Made by a program: the position numbers and the translations under genes | NCBI GenBank assembly: GCA_030446945.1 | Contig: JAUJMI010000240.1 | Coordinates: 1 to 6,070, forward strand | From: Longimicrobium sp. | Lineage (GTDB): Bacteria; Gemmatimonadota; Gemmatimonadetes; Longimicrobiales; Longimicrobiaceae | Direction of reading: 5' to 3' | Length of the DNA: 6,070 bases | Shown: piece after piece, positions 1-6,042 of the stretch | Layout of the letters: each line of letters starts with the position of its first letter | Position numbering within the stretch: the first letter of the stretch is position 1 | Notes under the pieces: generated by a model | Told to the model about the DNA's origin: nothing | Database searches by the model: none | Seen by the model: the letters and a program-made list of their open reading frames with translations, nothing else

Positions 1-1278
1 CGCGCGGATCTCCTCCAGGTAGATGGTGTCCGCCTGGCGGAGGATCGCCAGCTCCCGCTCGTCCACCGGCCCGAGCACGCGGATGGCGAGGCCGGGGCCG
101 GGGAAGGGGTGGCGACCCACCATCTCCTCCGGGAGGCCCAGCTCGCGCCCCACCTGCCGCACCTCGTCCTTGAACAGCTCGCGCAACGGCTCGATCAGGG
201 CGAACTTCATGTCCACCTTCAGCCCGCCGACGTTGTGGTGCGTCTTGATGGTGGCGGACGGGCCCTTCACCGACGCGGACTCGATCACGTCCGGGTAGAG
301 CGTCCCCTGCACCAGGAACTTCGCGTCGCCGCCGAGGCGCGCGGAGGCGTCCTCGAATACGTCGATGAAGGTGTGGCCGATGACGACGCGCTTTCGTTCG
401 GGGTCCTCCACGCCGCCGAGGCGCTCCAGAAAGAGCGCGGAGGCGTCCACCACCTCCAGGCGGATACCCATGTGCGCGCGAAAGGTGCGCTCCACCGACT
501 CGCGCTCCCCCGCCCGCAGCAGCCCCGTGTCCACGAAGATGCAGGTGAGCTGGTCGCCGATGGCGCGGTGGACGAGCGACGCCGCGACCGAGGAGTCCAC
601 GCCGCCGCTCAAGCCGCAGATCACCTGCGCGTCGCCCACGTGCGCGCGGATCTTCTCCACCTCGTTCTCGATGTACGACCCCGCCGTCCAGGTGGGCTGG
701 CAGTGGCAGATGCGGAAGAGGAAGTTGCCGATCATGTCCGCGCCGCGGACGGTGTGCGCCACCTCCAGGTGGAACTGCACGCCGTAGATCTCGCGGTCCG
801 GCGCGCGGAACGCGGCCCACGGCAGGTCGGGCGTGCTGGCCAGGACGCGGTAGCCGGGAGGCGGCTCCACCACGTGGTCGCCGTGGCTCATCCACACCAT
901 CGTCTGGTCGCCGGGGGCGAAGCCGGCGAAGATCCCCTCCGGCTCGCGGATCTCCACGTGCGCGCGGCCGTACTCGCGCCGGCCGCGCTCCACCACCCCG
1001 TCCTCCAAAAAGGTGATGAGCTGCATCCCGTAGCACACCCCCAGCACCGGCACGCCCATGTGCAGGAGCTGCGGGTCCGCGGTGGGGACGTCTTCGCCGT
1101 AGACGGAGGAGGGGCCGCCCGAGAGGATGATCCCGCGCGGCGCCCATTCGCGGATCCACTCCAGCGAGCGGGTGGGCGGATGGATCTCGCAGTACACGCG
1201 CTCTTCGCGGATGCGCCGCGCGATGAGCTGCGTGAACTGCGAGCCGTAGTCGATGATCAGGATGCGGTTGGGATCCAC
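1..1278 (-). CDS. guaA: GMP synthase (glutamine-hydrolysing), C-terminus cut off by window edge
   Basis: GuaA converts XMP, ATP and glutamine to GMP in the cytoplasm, the last step of de novo guanine nucleotide synthesis. 426 residues are visible from a GTG start ([15 protein letters not shown]); about 85-90 residues of the C-terminal dimerisation/XMP-binding domain should lie beyond the left edge, judged against a usual length near 515-525. The N-terminal class I glutamine amidotransferase domain (about 5-190) has the nucleophile elbow GVCYGMQ with Cys82 and the His170/Glu172 pair. The ATP pyrophosphatase P-loop SGGVDSS is at 224-230, and [14 protein letters not shown] is at 390-403. One oddity: the His/Glu motif reads [11 protein letters not shown], where the family normally has FHPEV. 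The GTG is chosen because it begins just before the first beta strand; no nearer in-frame ATG keeps the domain whole. A weak GGCGGA lies six bases upstream. Identity is essentially certain; the exact start is less so. Confidence 0.97.
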   Translation of the reverse strand, partial: MDPNRILIIDYGSQFTQLIARRIREERVYCEIHPPTRSLEWIREWAPRGIILSGGPSSVYGEDVPTADPQLLHMGVPVLGVCYGMQLITFLEDGVVERGRREYGRAHVEIREPEGIFAGFAPGDQTMVWMSHGDHVVEPPPGYRVLASTPDLPWAAFRAPDREIYGVQFHLEVAHTVRGADMIGNFLFRICHCQPTWTAGSYIENEVEKIRAHVGDAQVICGLSGGVDSSVAASLVHRAIGDQLTCIFVDTGLLRAGERESVERTFRAHMGIRLEVVDASALFLERLGGVEDPERKRVVIGHTFIDVFEDASARLGGDAKFLVQGTLYPDVIESASVKGPSATIKTHHNVGGLKVDMKFALIEPLRELFKDEVRQVGRELGLPEEMVGRHPFPGPGLAIRVLGPVDERELAILRQADTIYLEEIRA

Positions 1279-1510
1279 GGGTCGTCCGCCAGGGTGTGTG
1301 CGAGGGCCGGAGCGCGGTCCGGGCGCGCGGCAAAATACGCCGCGCGCACGGGCGCGGCAAAGGGGTGCACGACCCCCTTCCGGAATGGCCGTGGCGGCAT
1401 CATATTCGCATGAGCCGGAATACGGGTGTTTGCCTGCCTCCGCCTCCCGGGCCGAAGCATCCATTCCGCCCGTCCCCATCCCAGCCCGCGCCTTGCAAGT
1501 GCAGTCCCCG
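1279..1510. other. divergent intergenic region between guaA and the lipoprotein gene
   Basis: This 232-nt stretch separates two divergently transcribed genes and must hold both promoters. Apart from the guaA promoter candidate, I find only a short AT-richer patch around 1398-1408 (CATCATATTCG) that could serve the rightward gene as a -10 region. Its best-placed -35 partner, TTCCGG at 1378-1383, is poor. The open reading frame of the rightward gene runs on through this stretch upstream of its chosen ATG, but the upstream translation has no recognisable domain and would bury the signal peptide. Confidence 0.5.
1332..1360 (-). promoter_or_regulatory. putative sigma-70-type promoter of guaA
   Basis: On the minus strand, a TTGCCG hexamer (1360-1355) and a TATTTT hexamer (1337-1332) are separated by exactly 17 bases. 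Each matches the TTGACA/TATAAT consensus at four of six positions. Transcription would begin near 1325 and give a leader of about 47 nt before the GTG of guaA. AT-rich hexamers are scarce in this sequence, which makes the pair stand out, but the assignment rests on spacing and partial consensus only. I see no riboswitch-like fold in the short leader. Confidence 0.4.
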
Positions 1511-2836
1511 ATGAGCCGCATCGTCCCCGTCCGCGCGGCGTGTATCGCCGCACTGGTGCTCGCCTCCGCCTGCACCGACCTGTCGCCCCGTCCGTCGTCC
1601 AGCGCCGTCGCGACGCTCGCGGCGGGGTTCGTCACCACCGAAGCCGAGGCGCACCCGGCACCGAAGCCGCGCCCGGAGCCGCCCGCGCCGCGAAAGACGG
1701 TGCCGCGCATGGTGCGCGGGATCTACGTCAGCTCGTACGCGGCGGGGAATCCCGTGTCGCGCAACAAGCTGCTGGCGCTCACCGACAGCACCGAGCTGAA
1801 CGCCTGGGTGGTGGACGTAAAGGACGAGGACGGCGTGCGCTTCCACAGCACCGTCCCACTGGCGCGCGAGGCGTCGCACTGGGGGAGCATCCCCGTGCGC
1901 GACCTGCGCGGCCTGGTGGACACGATGAAGGCGCACGGCATCTATCCGATCGCGCGCGTGGTGGTCTTCAAGGACCCGCGGCTCTCCCGCGCGCGGCCGG
2001 ACTGGTCGATCAAGACCCCCGGTAGCGAGCTCTGGCGCGACCACCAGAAGATCACCTGGGTGAGCCCGTGGGACCGCCGGGTGTGGGAGTACAACATCGC
2101 CGTGGCCGAGGAGGCCGCGCGCGCCGGCTTCCGCGAGATCCAGTTCGACTACGTGCGATTCCCGGAGGCGTACCGGTCGCTCCCCACGCAGGTGCACCCG
2201 CACGCCGACGGCGAGCGCGGCGACGCCATCGCCGCCTTTCTCAGCGAGGCGACGCGCCGCCTTCGCCCGCTGGGGGTGACGGTGACGGCGGACGTGTTCG
2301 GGCTCTCGATGAACGAGTCGCGTGACGTGGGGATCGGGCAGCAGTGGGAGCAGCTCTCGTCGCGGGTGGACGGGCTCCTGCCCATGGTCTACCCGTCGCA
2401 CTACTTCCCCACGCACCTGGAGGGGGTGTCGCGCCCCAACCGGATGCCGTACGAGACGGTCTTCCGCTCGGTGGGAATGGGCGTCATCCGCAACCAGCGC
2501 CTGGCCGACGCGGGCAAGGAGCCGGCGCGGATCGTCCCCTGGCTGCAGGCGTTCACCGCCACCTGGAACGACCGCTCGTTCAAGTACGGCCCCCAGCAGG
2601 CCGCCGCGCAGATCCGCGCCGTGCACGACCTGGGGCTGGAGGACTGGATCTTCTGGCACCCGAATTCGAAGTACGACGCCATGGCCGGGGCCTTTGCCCG
2701 CGAGGCGGTCCCGCAGGCGCGCCGCTTCACCCCGCCGGCCTCGATGGTGCGCACGGTGGACCGCTTCGACCGCGAGGGCGCCGCCGCGATCCGGCAGAGC
2801 CTGACCGCCCCGCCGAGCGCCGCACTCGGACAGTAA
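1511..2836 (+). CDS. predicted lipoprotein, DUF4015-type putative glycoside hydrolase
   Basis: A 441-residue predicted exported protein. The N-terminus ([20 protein letters not shown], then Cys21) looks like a lipoprotein signal peptide with lipobox A-S-A-C, so the product is probably lipid-anchored. A Pro/Ala-rich linker (about 48-65) leads into a TIM-barrel-like domain at about 69-396. Recognisable conserved strands are VVDVKDEDG (100-108), [10 protein letters not shown] (211-220), ADVFG (260-264), PMVYPSHYF (291-299), PWLQAF (343-348) and [10 protein letters not shown] (379-388). This pattern matches the DUF4015 putative glycoside hydrolase family (Pfam PF13200, from memory). Acidic residues at strand ends, such as Asp213, would be catalytic candidates, but the substrate is unknown. 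The ATG at 1511 is chosen because it places the signal peptide at the N-terminus; an in-frame GTG at 1499 is a close alternative. Neither has a clear Shine-Dalgarno sequence. It is divergent from guaA and has its own terminator. Confidence 0.88.
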   Translation: MSRIVPVRAACIAALVLASACTDLSPRPSSSAVATLAAGFVTTEAEAHPAPKPRPEPPAPRKTVPRMVRGIYVSSYAAGNPVSRNKLLALTDSTELNAWVVDVKDEDGVRFHSTVPLAREASHWGSIPVRDLRGLVDTMKAHGIYPIARVVVFKDPRLSRARPDWSIKTPGSELWRDHQKITWVSPWDRRVWEYNIAVAEEAARAGFREIQFDYVRFPEAYRSLPTQVHPHADGERGDAIAAFLSEATRRLRPLGVTVTADVFGLSMNESRDVGIGQQWEQLSSRVDGLLPMVYPSHYFPTHLEGVSRPNRMPYETVFRSVGMGVIRNQRLADAGKEPARIVPWLQAFTATWNDRSFKYGPQQAAAQIRAVHDLGLEDWIFWHPNSKYDAMAGAFAREAVPQARRFTPPASMVRTVDRFDREGAAAIRQSLTAPPSAALGQ

Positions 2837-2857
2837 CGCGCCGCGGACCCGCTCCAC

Positions 2858-2903
2858 GCCGCCCCTCCTCCTTTTTGTTACAGGGGGAGGGGCGGCCGCT
2901 TTT
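2858..2903 (+). terminator. intrinsic-terminator-like hairpin after the lipoprotein gene
   Basis: GCCGCCCCTCC (2858-2868) pairs perfectly with GGAGGGGCGGC (2886-2896). The stem can continue by a T-G wobble and two C-G pairs to leave an 11-nt loop, TTTTTGTTACA (2872-2882). A run of four T (2900-2903) follows three bases after the stem. It lies 21 bases after the stop codon, in the right place for a terminator. The T-run is short, so termination efficiency may be modest. The opposite strand has no T-run after the stem. Confidence 0.65.
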
Positions 2904-2976
2904 CCCGGGTGCCGTGGCTGGAGATTGCCCGTGTGACGTTTTGATGCAGAATGCCCGGCGCCGTTGGATAGTGCAA

Positions 2977-3022
2977 CGAAACTTTCCGAAAAACCCCCGA
3001 AAAACCTAGCTTTTCAGCCAAA
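2977..3022. promoter_or_regulatory. phased A/T-tracts with two 11-bp-spaced direct repeats
   Basis: CCGAAAAACC occurs at 2986-2995 and again at 2997-3006, exactly 11 bp apart, and a shorter CGAAA sits at 2977-2981. Together with TTTT at 3011-3014 and AAA at 3020-3022 they form five A or T tracts whose centres are about 8.5 to 11 bp apart, near one helical turn. Such phasing is known to bend DNA. Direct repeats 11 bp apart are also the geometry bound by OmpR/PhoB-type regulators. The location upstream of the c-di-GMP gene suggests promoter control; this is inference. Confidence 0.4.
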
Positions 3023-3028
3023 CATCCG

Positions 3029-3044
3029 TGGCACGCCTCTTCCT
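3029..3044 (+). promoter_or_regulatory. near-consensus sigma-54-like site upstream of the GGDEF-EAL gene
   Basis: TGGCACG-CCTC-TTCCT matches the sigma-54 consensus TGGCACG-N4-TTGCW at every conserved position except the -12 G, which is C here. The GG (3030-3031) and the -12 dinucleotide (3042-3043) are separated by the required 10 bases. It would start transcription near 3055 and give a leader of about 40 nt. Loss of the G of the -12 GC is usually damaging, so this may be a chance or decayed site. Confidence 0.25.
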
Positions 3045-3083
3045 TTAGCGGTAGCCCGAAGAATGGATCTCGGAACTGTGAAT

Positions 3084-3088
3084 GGAAG
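3084..3088 (+). promoter_or_regulatory. ribosome binding site of the GGDEF-EAL gene
   Basis: GGAAG lies six bases before the ATG at 3095. It is the clearest Shine-Dalgarno-like sequence among the genes here and supports that start, which also places a signal peptide at the N-terminus. Confidence 0.6.
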
Positions 3089-3094
3089 CCCGCC

Positions 3095-5632
3095 ATGTAT
3101 CCGCCCACCCCCACCCGGCGCGTCCTCGTCCGCCTCGCAGCCCTCGCCGCGTGCGTCCTCCCCGCGACGTCGCTCCGCGCGCAGGAGCCCGTCCCCGTGG
3201 CGTCCCTGCTGCGCGACGCGGGGTCCGCCGACCGCGCCGGACGCACCGTCACCATCGCGGGCACCATCACGGCGGCGCCGGGTGCGGTCGAGCGGGGTGA
3301 GCGCACGGCCGTCCTGCAGGACAGCACGGGCGGGATGCTCCTGGCCGCGCGCGACTCCGTCCTCCTCCCCGGCGACCTGGCCGTGGGCGAGCGGGTGGAG
3401 GTGCGCGGGCGCCTGCGCATGCGCGACGGCGGCGCCCGGCTGGCGGTGGCGAAGCTGCGCCGGCTGGGCCACGGCGCCGTCCCCGAGCCCGTCCCGGTGC
3501 TCGCGCGCGAGCTGGCGGCGGGGAGCTACCAGGGGCAGCTCGTCCGCATCGTGGGCGAGCTGGTGATCCCGGCGGACATCCTGGAGACGCACGAGGGCCT
3601 GGCGGTGAAGGACCACTCCGGCACGGTGCCGGTGCGCACCCCCCAGCGCTTCTTCGAGAACCGCGCCTTCGTGCGCGGGCTCGTGGCGTCGCACGCCGTG
3701 GAGCTGGTGGGGGTCGCGGGGCGGTCCGAGGCGGGTTACGAGTTGGCCGCGCGCCAGCCGGAGGACTTCGTGCTGGTGACGGCGCCGTCGTACGCGCGGT
3801 TCGCGGCGGGCGCGGTGGTACTCGCCCTGCTGGCGCTCACCTTCCACTTCTGGCTGCAGCGCCGCCGCGCGGAGAAGTGGGCGGGCGAGATGGCGCTCCT
3901 TTCGGAGAACCTGCGCGACTCCCGCGAGGCCCTGCGCAAGAGCGAGGAGCGCTACGCCCTGGCGGCCGACGGCGCCAACGACGGGCTGTGGGACTGGGAC
4001 CTGCTGCGCGACGCCATCCACTTCTCCCCGCGCTGGAAGCAGATGCTGGGGTACGCGCCCCACGAGATCGGCACCGACTGGCGGGAGTGGCTGGACCGCG
4101 TGCACCCGGACGACGTGGAGGAGCTGCGCGCCGAGATCGCCGGGCACCTGGAGGGGCGCACCTCGCACCTGGAGAGCGAGCACCGCGTCCGCCACCGCAA
4201 CGGCGAGTACCGCTGGATGCTGACGCGCGGCCTGGCCGTGCGCAGCGAGTCGGACACGGTGTACCGCATCGCCGGCTCGCAGACCGACATCCACGCACGC
4301 AAGATGGCGGAGAAGCAGATCCTGCACGCGGCGGGGCACGACACGCTCACGGGGCTCCCCAACCGGCCCTTCGTGCTGGACCTGATCCGGCGCTCCATCG
4401 CCCGCGCCAAGCGGCACCCGGAGTACCACTTCGCGGTCCTCTTCCTGGACTTCGACCGTTTCAAGCTGATCAACGACAGCCTGGGCCACGTGGTGGGCGA
4501 CGAGTTCCTGGTCGCCATCGCGCGGCGCCTGCAGGCGTGCGTGCGCCCCGAGGACACCAGCGCGCGCCTGGGCGGCGACGAGTTCGTGGTGCTGCTGGAC
4601 GGCATCGGCGGGCTGAGCGACGCCACGGGGGTGGCGGACCGCATCCAGGAGGCGGTGGGCCAGGCCTTCACGCTCGCCGGCCACGAGGTCTTCACCAGCG
4701 CCAGCATCGGAATCGTGCTGAGCGACAACGGCTACGACGAGCCGGAAGAGCTCCTGCGCGACGCGGACCTGGCCATGTACCGCGCGAAGGCGCGCGGCAA
4801 GGCGCGCTACGAGATCTTCGACGTGGACATGCACGCGGCCGCCATGGTCCGCATCCGGCTGGAGCACGACCTGCGCAAGGCGCTGGAGCGCGGCGAGTTT
4901 CGCACCTACTACCAGCCGATCCTGGCGGCGCTGGACGGGCGCGTGGTGGGCTTCGAGGCGCTGGTCCGCTGGCAGCACCCCACTCTGGGCCTGCTGGAGC
5001 CGACCTCCTTCGTCCCCTGCGCCGAGGACACGGGGCTGATCGTGGGGCTGGGCGAGTGGGTGCTGCGCGACGCCTGCCGCCAGACGCGCGAGTGGCAGGA
5101 CCGCTTCCCCACCCTGCCGCCGCTCACCATCAACGTGAACATCTCCGGGAAGCAGCTCCTGGTCCCCGGCCTGGCGCGCACGGTGGACGAGATCCTCAAC
5201 GAGTCGGACCTCGACGCCTCCTCGCTGAAGCTGGAGCTGACCGAGAACGTCCTGGTGGAGCACACGGAGATGCTGGACGCGGTCCTCCTCCAGCTGCAGG
5301 CGCGCGGGGTGGAGCTGCAGATGGACGACTTCGGCACGGGCTACTCGTCGCTGAGCTACCTGCACCGCTTCCCCATCAGCACGATGAAGATCCACCGCAG
5401 CTTCATCGACCGGATGACGCACGACGAGGAGGGGAAGGAGATCGTGCGCACGATCATCACCCTGGCGCACAACCTCCGGATGCAGGTGATCGCCGAGGGC
5501 GTGGAGACCGACGAGCAGTTCGCCGAGCTCCGCTCGCTCCGCTGCGACTACGTGCAGGGCTACCTCTTCGCCGACCCTATGCCCGCCCCCATCGCCGAAG
5601 CCATGCTCAGCGCCGAACTCGTGGCCTGCTGA
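3095..5632 (+). CDS. membrane-bound PAS-GGDEF-EAL protein (c-di-GMP synthase/phosphodiesterase) with OB-like periplasmic sensor
   Basis: An 845-residue hybrid c-di-GMP turnover protein. Order of parts: signal peptide 1-30 (possible cleavage after LRAQ); periplasmic region 31-230 built of two OB-fold-like repeats (about 47-125 and 146-228); one TM helix about 235-254; short linker helix; PAS_3/PAC domain 283-405; GGDEF 410-575; EAL 586-840. The cyclase half looks active: metal-binding DFDRFK (452-457), NDSLGH, RLGGDEF with GGDEF at 493-497, and the product-inhibition I-site R484-P-E-D487 exactly five residues before it. The EAL half keeps Q607, E621-A-L, N682, E714/E717, DDFGTGYSSL from D744, K765, E801-GVE-T and Q821, but the usual KIDRSF reads KIHRSF (His767). 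The phosphodiesterase may therefore be weakened or altered. The periplasmic part probably senses a ligand and signals through the TM helix. No operon partner is visible; the gene has its own leader and terminator. Confidence 0.95.
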   Translation: MYPPTPTRRVLVRLAALAACVLPATSLRAQEPVPVASLLRDAGSADRAGRTVTIAGTITAAPGAVERGERTAVLQDSTGGMLLAARDSVLLPGDLAVGERVEVRGRLRMRDGGARLAVAKLRRLGHGAVPEPVPVLARELAAGSYQGQLVRIVGELVIPADILETHEGLAVKDHSGTVPVRTPQRFFENRAFVRGLVASHAVELVGVAGRSEAGYELAARQPEDFVLVTAPSYARFAAGAVVLALLALTFHFWLQRRRAEKWAGEMALLSENLRDSREALRKSEERYALAADGANDGLWDWDLLRDAIHFSPRWKQMLGYAPHEIGTDWREWLDRVHPDDVEELRAEIAGHLEGRTSHLESEHRVRHRNGEYRWMLTRGLAVRSESDTVYRIAGSQTDIHARKMAEKQILHAAGHDTLTGLPNRPFVLDLIRRSIARAKRHPEYHFAVLFLDFDRFKLINDSLGHVVGDEFLVAIARRLQACVRPEDTSARLGGDEFVVLLDGIGGLSDATGVADRIQEAVGQAFTLAGHEVFTSASIGIVLSDNGYDEPEELLRDADLAMYRAKARGKARYEIFDVDMHAAAMVRIRLEHDLRKALERGEFRTYYQPILAALDGRVVGFEALVRWQHPTLGLLEPTSFVPCAEDTGLIVGLGEWVLRDACRQTREWQDRFPTLPPLTINVNISGKQLLVPGLARTVDEILNESDLDASSLKLELTENVLVEHTEMLDAVLLQLQARGVELQMDDFGTGYSSLSYLHRFPISTMKIHRSFIDRMTHDEEGKEIVRTIITLAHNLRMQVIAEGVETDEQFAELRSLRCDYVQGYLFADPMPAPIAEAMLSAELVAC

Positions 5633-5665
5633 ACGGGGGCTGACGCACGGGCCCCAGGACAAGTA

Positions 5666-5704
5666 AGCCCGCCCTCCGCAAGCGATGCGGGAGGCGGGCT
5701 TTTT
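5666..5704 (+). terminator. Rho-independent terminator of the GGDEF-EAL gene
   Basis: A 15-bp stem joins 5666-5680 to 5686-5700 with a five-base loop AGCGA. It includes one C-A mismatch and one T-G wobble and is followed immediately by TTTT (with T5700, five T). The outer arms are AGCCCGCC and GGCGGGCT. It starts 33 bases after the stop codon and is a textbook intrinsic terminator. Confidence 0.9.
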
Positions 5705-5723
5705 GTCGTTGGGCCTGTGTTCC

Positions 5724-5774
5724 GGGCGGTTGAAACCGCTGCAACAACCGCGGGAAGCCTGCCTTCGCAGGCTC
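5724..5774 (+). repeat. left inverted arm of the hairpin-array element
   Basis: It carries two hairpins. The first is GCGGT-TGAA-ACCGC (5726-5739) and the second is AGCCTGC-CTTC-GCAGGCT (5756-5773), joined by a linker with GCAAC. It aligns ungapped with the right arm read on the opposite strand. Confidence 0.75.
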
Positions 5775-5827
5775 CGGTGAAAGGGAACGTGGGGGAGGCG
5801 GGGTTTGCGGCCGCATCACCGGGGGGT

Positions 5828-5926
5828 GAATCCGCCGGCGGGAACCACGGGAAGACCGCTGAAGCGGTCTCGCGAGCCGCGGCCAGTGCGCGGAGGCCGA
5901 GTTCGTGTGGTTCCAGCGGCGAATTC
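5828..5926. repeat. nested internal inverted repeat around a TGAA-loop hairpin
   Basis: The left arm 5828-5848 and the right arm 5907-5926 (reverse-complemented) share GAAT, CGCCG and the perfect octamer GGAACCAC, with a one-base gap. The centre of this repeat, about 5877, is close to the centre of the outer 51-nt arms, about 5883, so the two are nested. The perfect 7-bp hairpin AGACCGC-TGAA-GCGGTCT (5853-5870) lies between the inner arms. Confidence 0.6.
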
Positions 5927-5991
5927 CATTCGCTCCTGGAGCGGGCTCCCCGCCGCGCCGGAAATCCGCCACGCGCGCGGATCTCGCCCCC

Positions 5992-6042
5992 GAGTCCGCG
6001 CGGGCGGACTTTGCACTGTCGTTGCCGCGAGTTCACTCGCCC
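5992..6042 (-). repeat. right inverted arm of the hairpin-array element
   Basis: Read on the minus strand it has the same two hairpins as the left arm: GCGAG-TGAA-CTCGC (6040-6027) and AGTCCGC-CCGC-GCGGACT (6010-5993), joined by a linker with GCAAC. The stems differ from the left arm but keep perfect pairing. The second hairpin overlaps, and so competes with, the alternative longer stem at 5974-6002. Confidence 0.75.

Larger units (their letters stand above)
5724..6042. repeat. 319-bp hairpin-array element bounded by 51-nt inverted arms
   Basis: The stretch from 5705 to the right edge has no credible gene. Positions 5724-5774 and the reverse complement of 5992-6042 align without any gap over 51 bases with 35 identities, and the similarity stops sharply outside both ends at GGGCG. 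Between the arms are further perfect small hairpins: TCACC/GGTGA (5816-5829), AGACCGC-TGAA-GCGGTCT (5853-5870), GCGAAT-TCC-ATTCGC (5919-5933) and a 12-bp stem with one bulged T (5974-6002). A second nested inverted repeat is at 5828-5848 and 5907-5926. The architecture, paired hairpin-bearing inverted ends with no coding capacity, resembles a REPIN, BIME or non-autonomous transposable element. I see no target-site duplication, and a single window cannot show that it is dispersed. Confidence 0.7.

Noticed and set aside
109..1413. A 434-codon plus-strand frame antisense to guaA
   Set aside because: The minus strand encodes GuaA with catalytic motifs; the plus-strand translation is His/Ala/Arg-rich filler.
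1253..1510. Longer N-terminal form of the lipoprotein starting upstream of 1511
   Set aside because: The frame stays open, but it would overlap the guaA start region and bury the signal peptide under 86 residues of Arg/Pro-rich sequence without a domain.
1400..2857. A 485-codon antisense frame across the lipoprotein gene
   Set aside because: Same shadow effect; no domain or signal, and it overlaps a recognisable family on the other strand.
3005..3094. Possible c-di-GMP riboswitch in the leader of the c-di-GMP gene
   Set aside because: I looked for the GEMM-I core (paired P1b/P2 domains with a GNRA tetraloop and receptor). Short resemblances such as AGCCAAA and GGTAGC are present, but the order and the helices do not fit.
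3014..5662. An 882-codon open frame antisense to the whole GGDEF-EAL gene
   Set aside because: It mirrors the codon bias of the sense gene (GC-rich third positions make the opposite frame open), its translation is low-complexity His/Arg/Ala/Val-rich with no domain, and the sense strand encodes unmistakable domains.
5560..6036. Minus-strand frames of 66-158 codons across the terminator and hairpin element
   Set aside because: They run through the end of the GGDEF-EAL gene, a clear terminator and the hairpin array, lack recognisable domains, and are expected by chance in this composition.
5724..6042. CRISPR array
   Set aside because: The hairpins have different stems, irregular spacing and inverted orientations; there are no identical direct repeats with unique spacers.
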